Below, one piece after another: positions 6,525 through 13,584 of a DNA stretch of 13,584 bases. The translations under genes were made by a program, and so were the position numbers. The notes under the pieces were generated by a model. That model was not told the DNA's origin. It did not search any database and saw only the letters and a program-made list of their open reading frames with translations. This DNA is from Candidatus Aminicenantota bacterium (GTDB lineage Bacteria > Acidobacteriota > Aminicenantia > Aminicenantales > Saccharicenantaceae): NCBI GenBank assembly GCA_022867105.1, contig JALHVH010000120.1:1-13584 (forward strand), given 5' to 3'. Every line of letters begins with the position of its first letter. Position 1 is the stretch's first letter.

Positions 6525-8922
6525 AGTGCTCTTCCTTCGCGGTCTCCTGGGAGTAGTAGTCCAGGATGCGGAGGTGGTCCTGGTTCGTGCAGTAGCGGAC
6601 GGGTTCGGTTCCCGGGAAAAAGACCTCCCTGAGAGGGAACCTGCAGATCGACGTCGCCAGGAGGCCGGTCTTCCGGTCGATGTCGGCGAAGCTCAGGTTG
6701 GGCGGGACCTCAAAGCCCTCGGGCACGAGCTCGACCCCCTGCGCCTCGGCGGCCTTCTTGCGCGCCTCGATCACCTTGGCGAAAAAATCGATCCAGAGGG
6801 GCAGGGCGGCGACGGCGCCTGACTGCCGCTCCCCGAGAGTGACCTTGGCATCGTTTCCGATCCAGACGCCGGCGCAAAGCGTCGGGGAGAAGCCGATGTA
6901 CCAGGCATCGGTATATTTATCCGTCGTCCCCGTCTTCCCCCCCAGCGGCCAGCCCAGGGTTGACGCGGCCACGGCCGTCCCCTCGCGCACGACGCCCTGG
7001 AGCAGGGATGTCATCATGTAGGCCGTCTGCGGCGGGATGACCTCCTCGGACTCAACCTTGTTCTCCTCGAGGACGTTGCCGTCTTTGTCCTCGATGCGGG
7101 TGATGAAGTAAGGCTTGACCCGGACGCCCTTGTTGGGGAAGGTCGTGAATCCGGAGACGAGCTCGAGGAGCGTGACCTCGAAGGTCCCGAGGGACAGCGA
7201 GAGATAAGGGTAGATGGTCGATGTCAGGCCGAACTTTCGGCAGTAGTCGACACCGACCTGGGGGGAGATATAGTCCAAAAGCTTGGCCGTGACGACGTTG
7301 CGCGACTCCTCGAGGCCTTTGCGCAGGGTCACGGCCCCCTTGTATTCACGGTCGTAGTTTCGCGGGGTCCACGGCTCCCCCGTCCATTTGTCGTTGAACG
7401 TCACCGGCTCGTCCACGATGATGCTGGCCGGGGTGAATCCGTTCTCGACGGCGGCGGTGTAGAGGAACGGCTTGATCGCAGACCCGGTCTGCCTGAGGGC
7501 TTGTGTTGTCCGGTTGAACTGGCTCCGCCGGAAGGAGTAGCCGCCGATCATGGCCTTGATCTGTCCGGTGACGGGATCGATGACCAGGAACGCACCCTCC
7601 ACGAGGGGCTCCTGCTCAAGCGTGACGGAGAGCTCTTTGGCCCCTTCGTCGATTCCCTTCACCTGGACCTGGATGACGTCTCCGGGACGCATGAGGGCAT
7701 CTAGATATTTCGTCCGCGTCCACTCGATCCCCGTATTCTTCAGCCGGCCGGTATAACCCTTGACCCGGACAACGGCCTCTGTACGCCCGGCGAGGAGGAC
7801 GATGGCGTCCGTGATCTCGCCGGGCTCGACCCCGGGGTTCGTCCAGGCGTCCAACCAGATCTTCTCCAGGTCGCCCTTGCCGTCGGAGATCAGGTTCTTC
7901 TTGTCTTTCCTCCAGCCCGTCCTCTTGTCCCTGTCCCTGAGGCCCTTGCGCAGGGACTCTTCGGCGAACTTCTCAAGGTCCGGGTCGAGCGTTGTGTAAA
8001 CCTTGAGGCCGGCGTTGTAGAGGGCGTCGCTGCCGTAGTTCCGCTCGACCGCCTTCCGGACCTCCTCAAAAAAATAGGCGCCGAACTCGGAACTGCCGCG
8101 CCGGAGGGGGAGGACGCTTATCGGCCTGCCTTTGGCCGCCTCGGCCTGGGCTTCCGTGATGTAGCCTTCCTCGGCCATGCGATTCAAGACGTGGTTGCGG
8201 CGCTGAAGGGTCCTCTCGGCATTCGAATAAGGCGAGTAGATCGAGGGGCCCCGAAAGATGCCGGCGACGAGGGCCGCCTCATCGAGGTTCAGGTCCGAAA
8301 CGCTCTTGCCGAAGAAGAGGTTGGAAGCGGTCTCCACCCCATATGCGCCGTGACCGAGGTAGAACTGGTTGCAGTAGAGTTCCAGGATCTTTTCCTTGGA
8401 ATACTGCTTCTCGATCCGGCGGGCGAGGAACATCTCCTTGAGCTTGCGCCGGATGGTCTTCTGGGAATACAGAAACAGGGAGCGGGCCAGCTGCTGGGTG
8501 ATCGTGCTTCCGCCCTGGGGCCGGCGCAGGGAACCGCGGCCGAGCTTGATGACGTCCTCTTTGACGGCCCGGAGGATCCCCATAGTGTCCACGCCCTTAT
8601 GGCTGTAGAAACGGGGGTCTTCGGTGGCGATGATGGCCTTGATCAGGATGTCGGGGATCCTGGCGTAGGGCACCTCGATCCGCCGCTCTTCGGCAAACTC
8701 CCTGATGACCTCGCCCTTGTCAGAGTAGATCGAGGTGATGATCTTGGGCTTGAGGGACTCGAGCTCGGAGACGGAGGGAAGGTTGTTGCGGATCACCATA
8801 TAGGCGCCGAAAATGGCCCCCAGGACGCAGACGGCGCCGCCGAAGAGGAGGAGGACGAAGACCCTCAGCAGACGGATCTTCCTGAACTTGCGGACCTTTA
8901 TTTTTAAATCGGGGATCTTCAT
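6523..8922 (-). CDS. mrcA: Class A penicillin-binding protein, PBP1A type (glycosyltransferase GT51 and transpeptidase)
   Basis: The protein has 799 residues from the ATG at 8922. It polymerises lipid II into glycan strands and cross-links the peptides on the outer face of the inner membrane. Order: basic cytoplasmic tail, one transmembrane helix (about residues 18-43), GT51 domain with Glu101 in ATEDPRFYSHKG, GGSTITQQLARSLF (137-150) and the second Glu at 171, a linker/OB-like domain (about 305-435), then the transpeptidase with Ser481 (TGSAIKP), Ser540-Arg-Asn and Lys663-Thr-Gly (GGKTGTTDKY). All catalytic motifs are intact. A TTG at 8976, overlapping the tmk stop, would add 18 residues. 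I prefer 8922 because the extra stretch is AT-rich and not codon-like, and MKIPD leads into the basic/transmembrane start usual for PBP1A. Neither start has a good Shine-Dalgarno. It is probably co-transcribed with tmk. Confidence 0.95.
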   Translation of the reverse strand: MKIPDLKIKVRKFRKIRLLRVFVLLLFGGAVCVLGAIFGAYMVIRNNLPSVSELESLKPKIITSIYSDKGEVIREFAEERRIEVPYARIPDILIKAIIATEDPRFYSHKGVDTMGILRAVKEDVIKLGRGSLRRPQGGSTITQQLARSLFLYSQKTIRRKLKEMFLARRIEKQYSKEKILELYCNQFYLGHGAYGVETASNLFFGKSVSDLNLDEAALVAGIFRGPSIYSPYSNAERTLQRRNHVLNRMAEEGYITEAQAEAAKGRPISVLPLRRGSSEFGAYFFEEVRKAVERNYGSDALYNAGLKVYTTLDPDLEKFAEESLRKGLRDRDKRTGWRKDKKNLISDGKGDLEKIWLDAWTNPGVEPGEITDAIVLLAGRTEAVVRVKGYTGRLKNTGIEWTRTKYLDALMRPGDVIQVQVKGIDEGAKELSVTLEQEPLVEGAFLVIDPVTGQIKAMIGGYSFRRSQFNRTTQALRQTGSAIKPFLYTAAVENGFTPASIIVDEPVTFNDKWTGEPWTPRNYDREYKGAVTLRKGLEESRNVVTAKLLDYISPQVGVDYCRKFGLTSTIYPYLSLSLGTFEVTLLELVSGFTTFPNKGVRVKPYFITRIEDKDGNVLEENKVESEEVIPPQTAYMMTSLLQGVVREGTAVAASTLGWPLGGKTGTTDKYTDAWYIGFSPTLCAGVWIGNDAKVTLGERQSGAVAALPLWIDFFAKVIEARKKAAEAQGVELVPEGFEVPPNLSFADIDRKTGLLATSICRFPLREVFFPGTEPVRYCTNQDHLRILDYYSQETAKEEH

Positions 8923-8972
8923 GATTTCAGACAATAAAATATAGCATAGGGTCCGGGGGACGTCCAGAGGGC

Positions 8973-9575
8973 TCAACCGCCCAGGACTTGGAGGACCTTT
9001 TCGAGGATCATGTCGCTCGTCGTCTTCCTATCCCCCGTGCCGTCGATATGGACGAATTTCCGGCCGCGAAAGCCGTTGAAAAGCTCCCTGACCTTTGCCA
9101 GATAATCCTTGCGCTCGAAAAGCTCTTCTTTCCGCTTCCGGTCCCCGATACGCGACAGCCCTTTCCCCGCCTCGATATCCAGGATAAGGACGAGGTCGGG
9201 TTTCGGGGAGAAGGCCTCGTTCATCCTCCGGATCCGGCCGGGGTCGATCCCTTTGGCCCCCTGGTAAGCGATCGTAGAGAAGTAGTAGCGGTCAAGGACG
9301 ACAACCTTTCCGGCCGCCAGGGCGGGTCCGAGGTTCTTGGCGACGTCCTCCCGGCGGTCTTTGACGAAGAGTTCGAGTTCCTCTCCGGGTGTCAGGGAAC
9401 CCCGACGGAGGGCCTTCCTCCGGATCTCACGGCCCCACCTCCCGCCCGTCGGTTCGCGGAAGAAGACGGCGGCAAGCCCCCTGGCCCGGAGCCTCCTCAG
9501 GAGGGTCTTCGCCTGAGTGGTCTTCCCCGAGCCGTCGATGCCCTCGAAGACGATCAACAAGCCCTTGTTCAGCAT
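8973..9575 (-). CDS. tmk: Thymidylate kinase (dTMP kinase)
   Basis: The enzyme phosphorylates dTMP to dTDP with ATP in the cytoplasm. From the ATG at 9575 it has 200 residues, slightly short of the usual 200-215. Landmarks are the P-loop FEGIDGSGKTTQ (Lys18), the TMP-binding REPTGGRWGREIR (residues 40-52), the DRY motif VVLDRYYFST (Asp95-Arg96-Tyr97) and a lid region RKRKEELFERKDYL (147-159). The TMP loop reads REPTGGRWG rather than the common REPGGTPLG. The open frame reaches 9695, but residues before MLNKGLL do not resemble the family and lie in a palindromic noncoding region. ATGs at 9590 or 9587 are alternatives. None has a good Shine-Dalgarno. The stop is 50 nt before the preferred start of the PBP gene. 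Confidence 0.92.
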   Translation of the reverse strand: MLNKGLLIVFEGIDGSGKTTQAKTLLRRLRARGLAAVFFREPTGGRWGREIRRKALRRGSLTPGEELELFVKDRREDVAKNLGPALAAGKVVVLDRYYFSTIAYQGAKGIDPGRIRRMNEAFSPKPDLVLILDIEAGKGLSRIGDRKRKEELFERKDYLAKVRELFNGFRGRKFVHIDGTGDRKTTSDMILEKVLQVLGG

Positions 9576-9585
9576 GCGGAAAAGC

Positions 9586-9614
9586 ATCATATCCCGGGGG
9601 CCCGCCGAATGCAA
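9586..9614 (-). promoter_or_regulatory. Possible sigma-70 promoter for tmk
   Basis: On the minus strand TTGCAT (9614-9609) and TATGAT (9591-9586) are separated by 17 nt. The -10 element matches 5 of 6 consensus positions, the -35 only 3. The transcript would begin near 9579, making the mRNA almost leaderless for the ATG at 9575, which agrees with the absence of a Shine-Dalgarno there. Confidence 0.3.
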
Positions 9615-9634
9615 CTTTTTAGGCGGTCGGAGCG

Positions 9635-9796
9635 TTTGGATAGGGTCCCTAAATTGCCGATAGGACGTGAGCCGGAATTCCGGGACATGAACCAATTCTC
9701 CGGAATTGGTATCGTGTCCCTGGAATTCCAGGTATCATCAGAAATCGCCGTTATCGCTCGAGAAGAAAAGACCCTGTCGGCAATTTTGGATAGGGT
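9635..9796. repeat. Paired direct and inverted repeats framing the tmk-htrA spacer
   Basis: TTTGGATAGGGT occurs twice in direct orientation, at 9635-9646 and 9785-9796. Inside these, AAATTGCCGATAGG (9651-9664) is an inverted copy, with one mismatch, of the sequence at 9773-9786. Together they frame the palindrome cluster at 9672-9732. Such framing could mark a small inserted element or a long foldback structure; I see no flanking target duplication. Confidence 0.5.
9672..9732. repeat. Three abutting palindromes with GGAATT cores upstream of htrA
   Basis: CCGGAATTCCGG (9672-9683) and CCTGGAATTCCAGG (9719-9732) are perfect palindromes. Between and overlapping them, GGGACATGAACCAATTC (9682-9698) pairs with 9703-9720 around the loop TCCG, giving about 17 bp with one bulged A and one G-T pair. 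The centres are about 23 and 25 bp apart. They may be operators for a dimeric regulator of htrA or tmk, or mutually exclusive RNA or DNA hairpins; the sequence does not decide. Confidence 0.6.
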
Positions 9797-9804
9797 TGGA
9801 CGGA

Positions 9805-9833
9805 TTGAATTTCGAGGGTAAATGTGATAAATT
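9805..9833 (+). promoter_or_regulatory. Possible sigma-70 promoter for htrA
   Basis: TTGAAT (9805-9810) and TAAATT (9828-9833) are spaced by 17 nt, each matching 4 of 6 consensus positions. The start would be near 9840, with a leader of about 20 nt containing the Shine-Dalgarno GGGAGG (9848-9853). TTGGAC at 9796 is an alternative -35. Confidence 0.3.
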
Positions 9834-9859
9834 GGTGACTCGCGTCCGGGAGGAAAAAG

Positions 9860-11362
9860 ATGAAAAAATACGTATGGGTCGCATTGACCGGTTTCGCGTT
9901 CGGACTCCTTTTGGCGGGGTACGTCTTCGTCTACCTGCCGGAAAAACATAGGACCGCCGGGGAAGTCGTCAGCAAGCCGGCCGCCCCAGAGATCTCCACC
10001 AACCTTTATGCTTCGTCGGCGCCGGAGGTCCGGGCGGACCTCGACTTCATCAAGATCTCGGAGAAGGTCGGACCGGCCGTGGTCAAGATCGTCAGCGAGC
10101 ACAAGGAGAAAGCCCGGCAGCAGGGGCCCGACGACCAGTGGCCTTTCGAGGATTTCTGGGACCGCTTCTTCAATCGGCCCGCGCCGAGAGATGAAGAATA
10201 CCGGAGCGCCGTCCAGGGGACGGGCTTCTTCATCAGCCCCGACGGCTATGTCCTGACCAACAACCACATCGCCGAGAACTCCGTCAAGAACACGGTGACG
10301 ATCCTCCAAGGCAAGGACTATGACGCCAAAGTCATCGGGACCGACCCGAAGACCGACCTGGCCCTCCTCAAGATCGAGGCCAGGGACCTGCCGTTCGTCG
10401 AGCTGGGCGACTCCGCCCAGGTCAAGGTCGGCGAGTGGGTCCTGGCCATCGGCAATCCCCTGGGCATGGAGCATACCGTGACGGCGGGCATCGTCTCCGC
10501 CAAGGGGCGGCAATTGGGCACGGGGCTCAACGTCCCGACCTACCAGAACTTCATCCAGACCGACGCAGCCATCAACCGCGGCAACAGCGGCGGCCCCTTG
10601 GTCAACATGAAGGGCGAGGTCATCGGCATCAACAGCAACATCCTCTCCCCGACCGGCGGGAACATCGGCATCGGTTTCGCCATCCCCTCCAACATCGCCA
10701 GGAATATCGTCGCCCAGCTCAAGGACAAGGGCAAGGTGACCCGCGGCCGGTTGGGTGTCGTCATGCAGAACGTGAATGAAGGGCTGCGCAAGCAGCTCAA
10801 CCTGAAGGACCGCAAGGGCGCGGTGGTCACGACCGTCGAGCCCGAGGGCCCGGCCGAAAAATCCGGGTTCAAGCAGTATGACGTCATCGTCGAGGTCAAC
10901 GGCCAGCCGGTGGAGGACGCGAACGACCTTAGGTTCAAGATCGCCGACATCGAACCCGGCAAGAAGGCCACCGTCCGGGTCATCCGCGACGGCAAGGAGA
11001 TGACGCTCACGCCGGCCATCGAGGAGATGGACCCCGAGAGTGAGAAGGGACAGGCGGCGAGCTCCGAGAAGGACGTGGGCCTGTCGGTATCGCCCATGAC
11101 GCCCAGCCTGGCCCGCCGCTACGGCTACCGGACGACCGAGGGCCTCCTGATAACGGAGGTCAGGAACTACAGCGAAGCCGCCAAGGCGGGGCTCGCGACA
11201 GGTGACATCATCATCGAGGTCAACCGGAAGAAGGTCGCCTCGGTCCGGGAGTTCGAAAGCATCCTGAAGAAGACGCCCTCCGGCGAGGAGATCATCCTCC
11301 TCATCCGGCGGGAGGGAGACGGCCAGGTCCAGGACACCATCATCACCCTGAAAGTGCCCTGA
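9860..11362 (+). CDS. degP: HtrA/DegP family periplasmic serine protease with two PDZ domains
   Basis: The 500-residue protein is a DegP-type trypsin-fold protease that degrades or refolds damaged envelope proteins. Residues 6-27 form a hydrophobic signal sequence or membrane anchor with no obvious cleavage site. The protease domain (about 65-290) has the full triad: His136 in LTNNHI, Asp166 in TDLALLK and Ser243 in RGNSGGPL. The acidic and aromatic stretch WPFEDFWDRFF (94-104) lies where DegP has its regulatory LA loop. PDZ1 spans about 295-387 and PDZ2 about 405-498. The ATG at 9860 has GGGAGG six nt upstream. The stop TGA overlaps the dapF ATG. The upstream region is rich in palindromes, suggesting regulation, as expected for a stress protease. 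The exact subfamily (DegP, DegQ or DegS) is not determined. Confidence 0.95.
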   Translation: MKKYVWVALTGFAFGLLLAGYVFVYLPEKHRTAGEVVSKPAAPEISTNLYASSAPEVRADLDFIKISEKVGPAVVKIVSEHKEKARQQGPDDQWPFEDFWDRFFNRPAPRDEEYRSAVQGTGFFISPDGYVLTNNHIAENSVKNTVTILQGKDYDAKVIGTDPKTDLALLKIEARDLPFVELGDSAQVKVGEWVLAIGNPLGMEHTVTAGIVSAKGRQLGTGLNVPTYQNFIQTDAAINRGNSGGPLVNMKGEVIGINSNILSPTGGNIGIGFAIPSNIARNIVAQLKDKGKVTRGRLGVVMQNVNEGLRKQLNLKDRKGAVVTTVEPEGPAEKSGFKQYDVIVEVNGQPVEDANDLRFKIADIEPGKKATVRVIRDGKEMTLTPAIEEMDPESEKGQAASSEKDVGLSVSPMTPSLARRYGYRTTEGLLITEVRNYSEAAKAGLATGDIIIEVNRKKVASVREFESILKKTPSGEEIILLIRREGDGQVQDTIITLKVP

Positions 11363-12207
11363 TGAGATTCACGAAGCTCCACGCGCTCGGCAACGACTTT
11401 CTGGTGATCTTCGGGGACGCCCCGGCGGGCCTTCCGCCCGCGGACCTCGCCAGGAAGATCTGCGACCGCCACACGGGGGCGGGCGCCGACGGCCTGCTCC
11501 TCATCTCCCTCAAGGACCGGGACGAGAGCCGGGTGGGCTTCAGGATCTTCAACGTCGACGGGACGGAGGCCGAGATCTCGGGCAACGGACTGCGGTGCGC
11601 GGCCGCGTTCCTCTACCACCACAAGGAGGTCCAGGCGCCCCGCATGCTCTTCGAAACGACGGCCGGCGAACGGGCCTGCCACCTCCTCGAATCCTCGGGC
11701 GACCGCTTCCTGCTCCGGCTCGAGATGGGGACGCCCCGGTTCTCTTCCGAGGCCATCCCTTTTGACGACGGCTCCTTCCACGAGAGGATCGTCGACTACC
11801 CGCTGAACATCCAGCAGAGGGTCTTCGCCATCACCTGCGTCAACGTCGGGAATCCGCACTGCGACATCTTCGTGGAGCGTTTCTTCCCCGCCCGTATCGT
11901 CTGGAACCAGGTCGGCCAGGAGATCGAGTCCCACCCGTTCTTCCCCAACCGGACGAACGTCGAGTTCATCCGCGTCATCAACCGGCAGGAGATAGAAGTC
12001 TTGTTCTGGGAACGCGGTGTCGGCGAGACGCTGTCCTCGGGAAGCGGTTCTTGTGCGGCCGCCGTGGCCTCCATCCTGAAGGGCCTGACCGATCGCAAGG
12101 TCAAGGTTTGGACGAGCATGGGATCGCTCACGGTGGATTGGGAAGACGACAAGATCTTCCAGTCGGGGCCCGCCGAGGTCGTCTTCAACGGCGACTATCT
12201 GACCTGA
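11362..12207 (+). CDS. dapF: Diaminopimelate epimerase homologue with both catalytic cysteines replaced by serine
   Basis: The 281-residue protein has the two-lobed DapF fold, normal length and the family motifs LHALGNDFLVI (Asn11), RIFNVDGTEAE (Asn64), VGNPH (Asn164), RTNVEF (Asn199) and WERGVGET (Glu217, Arg218). DapF converts LL- to meso-diaminopimelate for lysine and peptidoglycan, using two cysteines as acid/base pair. Here the first, normally in CGNG, is Ser73 (ISGNGLRC), and the second, normally in ACG(S/T)G, is Ser226 (LSSGSGSC). Both codons are TCG, two changes away from either Cys codon. Substrate-binding residues are retained, so it still looks like an amino acid epimerase or relative. 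It may be an unusual epimerase, may act on another substrate, or may be inactive. It overlaps htrA by TGATG and so is probably translationally coupled to it. There is no strong Shine-Dalgarno. Confidence 0.88.
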   Translation: MRFTKLHALGNDFLVIFGDAPAGLPPADLARKICDRHTGAGADGLLLISLKDRDESRVGFRIFNVDGTEAEISGNGLRCAAAFLYHHKEVQAPRMLFETTAGERACHLLESSGDRFLLRLEMGTPRFSSEAIPFDDGSFHERIVDYPLNIQQRVFAITCVNVGNPHCDIFVERFFPARIVWNQVGQEIESHPFFPNRTNVEFIRVINRQEIEVLFWERGVGETLSSGSGSCAAAVASILKGLTDRKVKVWTSMGSLTVDWEDDKIFQSGPAEVVFNGDYLT

Positions 12208-12227
12208 ATCCGAGTTCGGGACCGTCC

Positions 12228-13205
12228 TTATTTAAAGTGCTCGAATCCCTTGATCTCGAGGACTTTCCGGCGGGCGCGGGCGTCAACGGTCCAGATCCCT
12301 TTCTCTCGGGTGATCCGCCCGACGTCCGTCAGCCTGTACTTCCGCCGGAGTGACGCGATCTTGGGCAGGTCCCGCAGCTTGACGGTAAAGATCAGCTGGT
12401 AATCCTCGCCGCCGTGGAGGGCCAGAGGGAGGGGCTTCTTTTGGAATGAGATCATGGCCGGAGACAGGGGGACCTTCGCCAGGTCGATCTCTGCGCCCGC
12501 GCCGCTCGCCTCGCAGACGTGGTTAAGGTCCACCGACAGCCCGTCGGAGCAGTCGATCATGGCCGAGGCGGCCCTTCGCCCCGAGAGCTCCCGGGCCAGG
12601 GTCGTCTGGGGTTGCGGGTCCAGGAACGCCTTAAGAAAAAAATCCTTGGCCGGATCTACCCCGAGCCGGAGCCCTTTCCTGTAAAGGAGGAACCCCTGCT
12701 TGGCGTCCCCCAGGAAGCCTGAGACGAAGATGCGATCGCCCGGCCGCGCCCCGCTCCTCAGGATGACACGACCGGACGCCCGGCCGATCACGGTGACCGA
12801 GATCAGGACCTTTCGGGCCTGGGACAGGTCGCCGCCGATGAGGACCACATCCGCTTTCCGAGCCGCCTCCTTGAATCCCGCGAAGAAGTCGACGACCCAG
12901 TCCAGGACAGTCTCCCTGGGCAGGCCCAGGCCGAGGACCGCATAGAGGGGATGACCGCCCATGGCCGCGATGTCGCTGATGTTGACGTTCAGGCTCTTGC
13001 GGCCCAGCAAGCGGGGATCCTGGAACGGCAGGATAAAATCGTAGTCCTCCGCCAGAAGGTCCTTGGTGATAAGGAGCCGCCCCGCCCCCGGCTTGACGAC
13101 GGCGGCATCGTCGCCGATGCCGAGGAGGATGTCCTTCCGGGGGACGGTGAAGTTCCTGCGGATGACCGCCAGAAGTTCCCTTTCGCCGAGCTTTCGCAAA
13201 CGCAT
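12228..13205 (-). CDS. thiL: Thiamine-monophosphate kinase
   Basis: ThiL phosphorylates thiamine monophosphate to the active cofactor thiamine diphosphate with ATP. From the ATG at 13205 the protein has 325 residues, normal for the family. Motifs in order: GIGDDAAVV (29-37, Mg-binding aspartates), TKDLLAED (47-54), VNISDIAAMGGHP (74-86), IGGDLS (123-128), MIDCSDGLSVDLNHV (216-230) and LHGGEDYQLIFTV (263-275). The frame continues open upstream into the lon coding region, but MRLRKLGERELL is the family-like N-terminus. The gene lies 26 nt behind lon on the same strand, so the two are probably co-transcribed. It ends 20 nt from the convergent dapF with no clear terminator between. No other thiamine gene is visible here. 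Confidence 0.95.
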   Translation of the reverse strand: MRLRKLGERELLAVIRRNFTVPRKDILLGIGDDAAVVKPGAGRLLITKDLLAEDYDFILPFQDPRLLGRKSLNVNISDIAAMGGHPLYAVLGLGLPRETVLDWVVDFFAGFKEAARKADVVLIGGDLSQARKVLISVTVIGRASGRVILRSGARPGDRIFVSGFLGDAKQGFLLYRKGLRLGVDPAKDFFLKAFLDPQPQTTLARELSGRRAASAMIDCSDGLSVDLNHVCEASGAGAEIDLAKVPLSPAMISFQKKPLPLALHGGEDYQLIFTVKLRDLPKIASLRRKYRLTDVGRITREKGIWTVDARARRKVLEIKGFEHFK

Positions 13206-13231
13206 GTCCCGCCGTCCATCCGCGTCCGCCT

Positions 13232-13584
13232 TCAGCGTTTGGCCCTCCCGGGCCTGGCCGTTTGGGCGGGCTTTCTTTTCTTCCGCGCTTTTGTTTTCGT
13301 TTCCAGGGCATTCTTCAGGACTTCTTTGACGTCCTCCACGTAGATGAACTCCATGTTCTTGATGACCTTCTTGGGGATGTCGAAGAGGTCCTTCTTGTTG
13401 TGAAGGGGCAGGATCATCCTCTTGACTCCCATCCGTTGGGCCGCGAGCACCTTTTCCTTGATGCCGCCGACCGGGAGGACATTGCCCCGGAGGGTGATCT
13501 CTCCCGTCATGGCCATGTCCCATCGGACCTTTGTGTCCGTGCACAGAGAGATGAACGAAGTGGCGATGGTCACGCCGGCCGAGG
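13232..13584 (-). CDS. lon: ATP-dependent Lon protease, C-terminal end (5' part outside window)
   Basis: The last 116 residues of Lon are visible. The first complete codon (13582-13580) is the catalytic Ser of the family motif GPSAG, followed by VTIATSFIS. MTGEITLRGNVLPVGGIKEKVLAA carries the catalytic Lys, 43 residues after the Ser as in E. coli (Ser679/Lys722). The S16 protease domain is therefore complete from the active Ser onward, and the AAA+ part lies beyond the edge. The tail (about the last 25 residues) is rich in Lys and Arg and goes beyond the usual C-terminus. Lon degrades damaged and regulatory cytoplasmic proteins. Confidence 0.95.
   Translation of the reverse strand, partial: SAGVTIATSFISLCTDTKVRWDMAMTGEITLRGNVLPVGGIKEKVLAAQRMGVKRMILPLHNKKDLFDIPKKVIKNMEFIYVEDVKEVLKNALETKTKARKKRKPAQTARPGRAKR

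Noticed and set aside
8191..8907. Plus-strand open frame of 238 codons opposite the PBP gene
   Set aside because: It is antisense to the glycosyltransferase domain and its composition is typical of a shadow frame.
9587..10513. Minus-strand open frame of 308 codons over the htrA start and the palindrome region
   Set aside because: Its N-terminal two thirds mirror htrA and the remainder crosses palindromic noncoding DNA.
12208..12227. Terminator between dapF and thiL
   Set aside because: The 20-nt gap has no convincing hairpin or T run.
13206..13544. N-terminal extension of thiL by about 113 residues
   Set aside because: It overlaps the conserved Lon catalytic region in a different frame; the extension is Gly/Pro/His-rich shadow sequence.
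1..13584. CRISPR arrays, tRNA or rRNA genes, transposases, phage genes
   Set aside because: No regularly spaced repeats, cloverleaf arms, rRNA segments or mobile-element proteins were recognised on either strand.

Overview
The window is a GC-rich, densely coded piece of a bacterial chromosome. It holds nine recognisable genes, two of them cut by the window ends, and no mobile element, tRNA, rRNA or CRISPR. Housekeeping genes (smc, ponA/mrcA-type PBP1A, tmk, htrA/degP, dapF, thiL, lon) sit beside a B12-binding radical SAM protein, a class II-type histone deacetylase homologue and a secreted FecR/tryptophan-rich protein. The codon bias to G/C-ending codons, the FecR plus W-rich architecture and the neighbourhood suggest a diderm bacterium of the Acidobacteriota/Aminicenantes type. 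This is inference from general pattern memory; no marker gene in the window proves it.

Layout. (1) Positions 1-4241, plus strand: the 3' part of smc, a B12-dependent radical SAM gene starting on the smc stop codon, and an HDAC-family deacetylase, in one apparent operon. (2) Positions 4318-6164: a near-perfect sigma-54 promoter motif, then an exported FecR-like protein with a tryptophan-rich middle and a serine-rich tail. (3) Positions 6165-6522: a noncoding stretch full of small perfect hairpins, ending in a bidirectional terminator. (4) Positions 6523-9575, minus strand: tmk followed by a class A penicillin-binding protein. (5) Positions 9576-9859: a divergent regulatory region with nested palindromes. 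(6) Positions 9860-12207, plus strand: htrA/degP overlapping dapF. (7) Positions 12228-13584, minus strand: the 3' end of lon followed by thiL.

Functional themes: chromosome organisation (smc), envelope building and quality control (PBP1A, HtrA, DapF for the DAP cross-link residue of peptidoglycan, the FecR-like protein), proteolysis (lon, htrA) and cofactor or nucleotide phosphorylation (thiL, tmk).

The most striking observation is that the DapF homologue keeps the substrate-binding residues but has serine at both positions where the family has its two catalytic cysteines. Other points are the sigma-54 motif before the FecR-like gene, the nested palindromes before htrA, the hairpin-rich spacer, and a coding-looking stretch behind the radical SAM gene that suggests a one-base frameshift.
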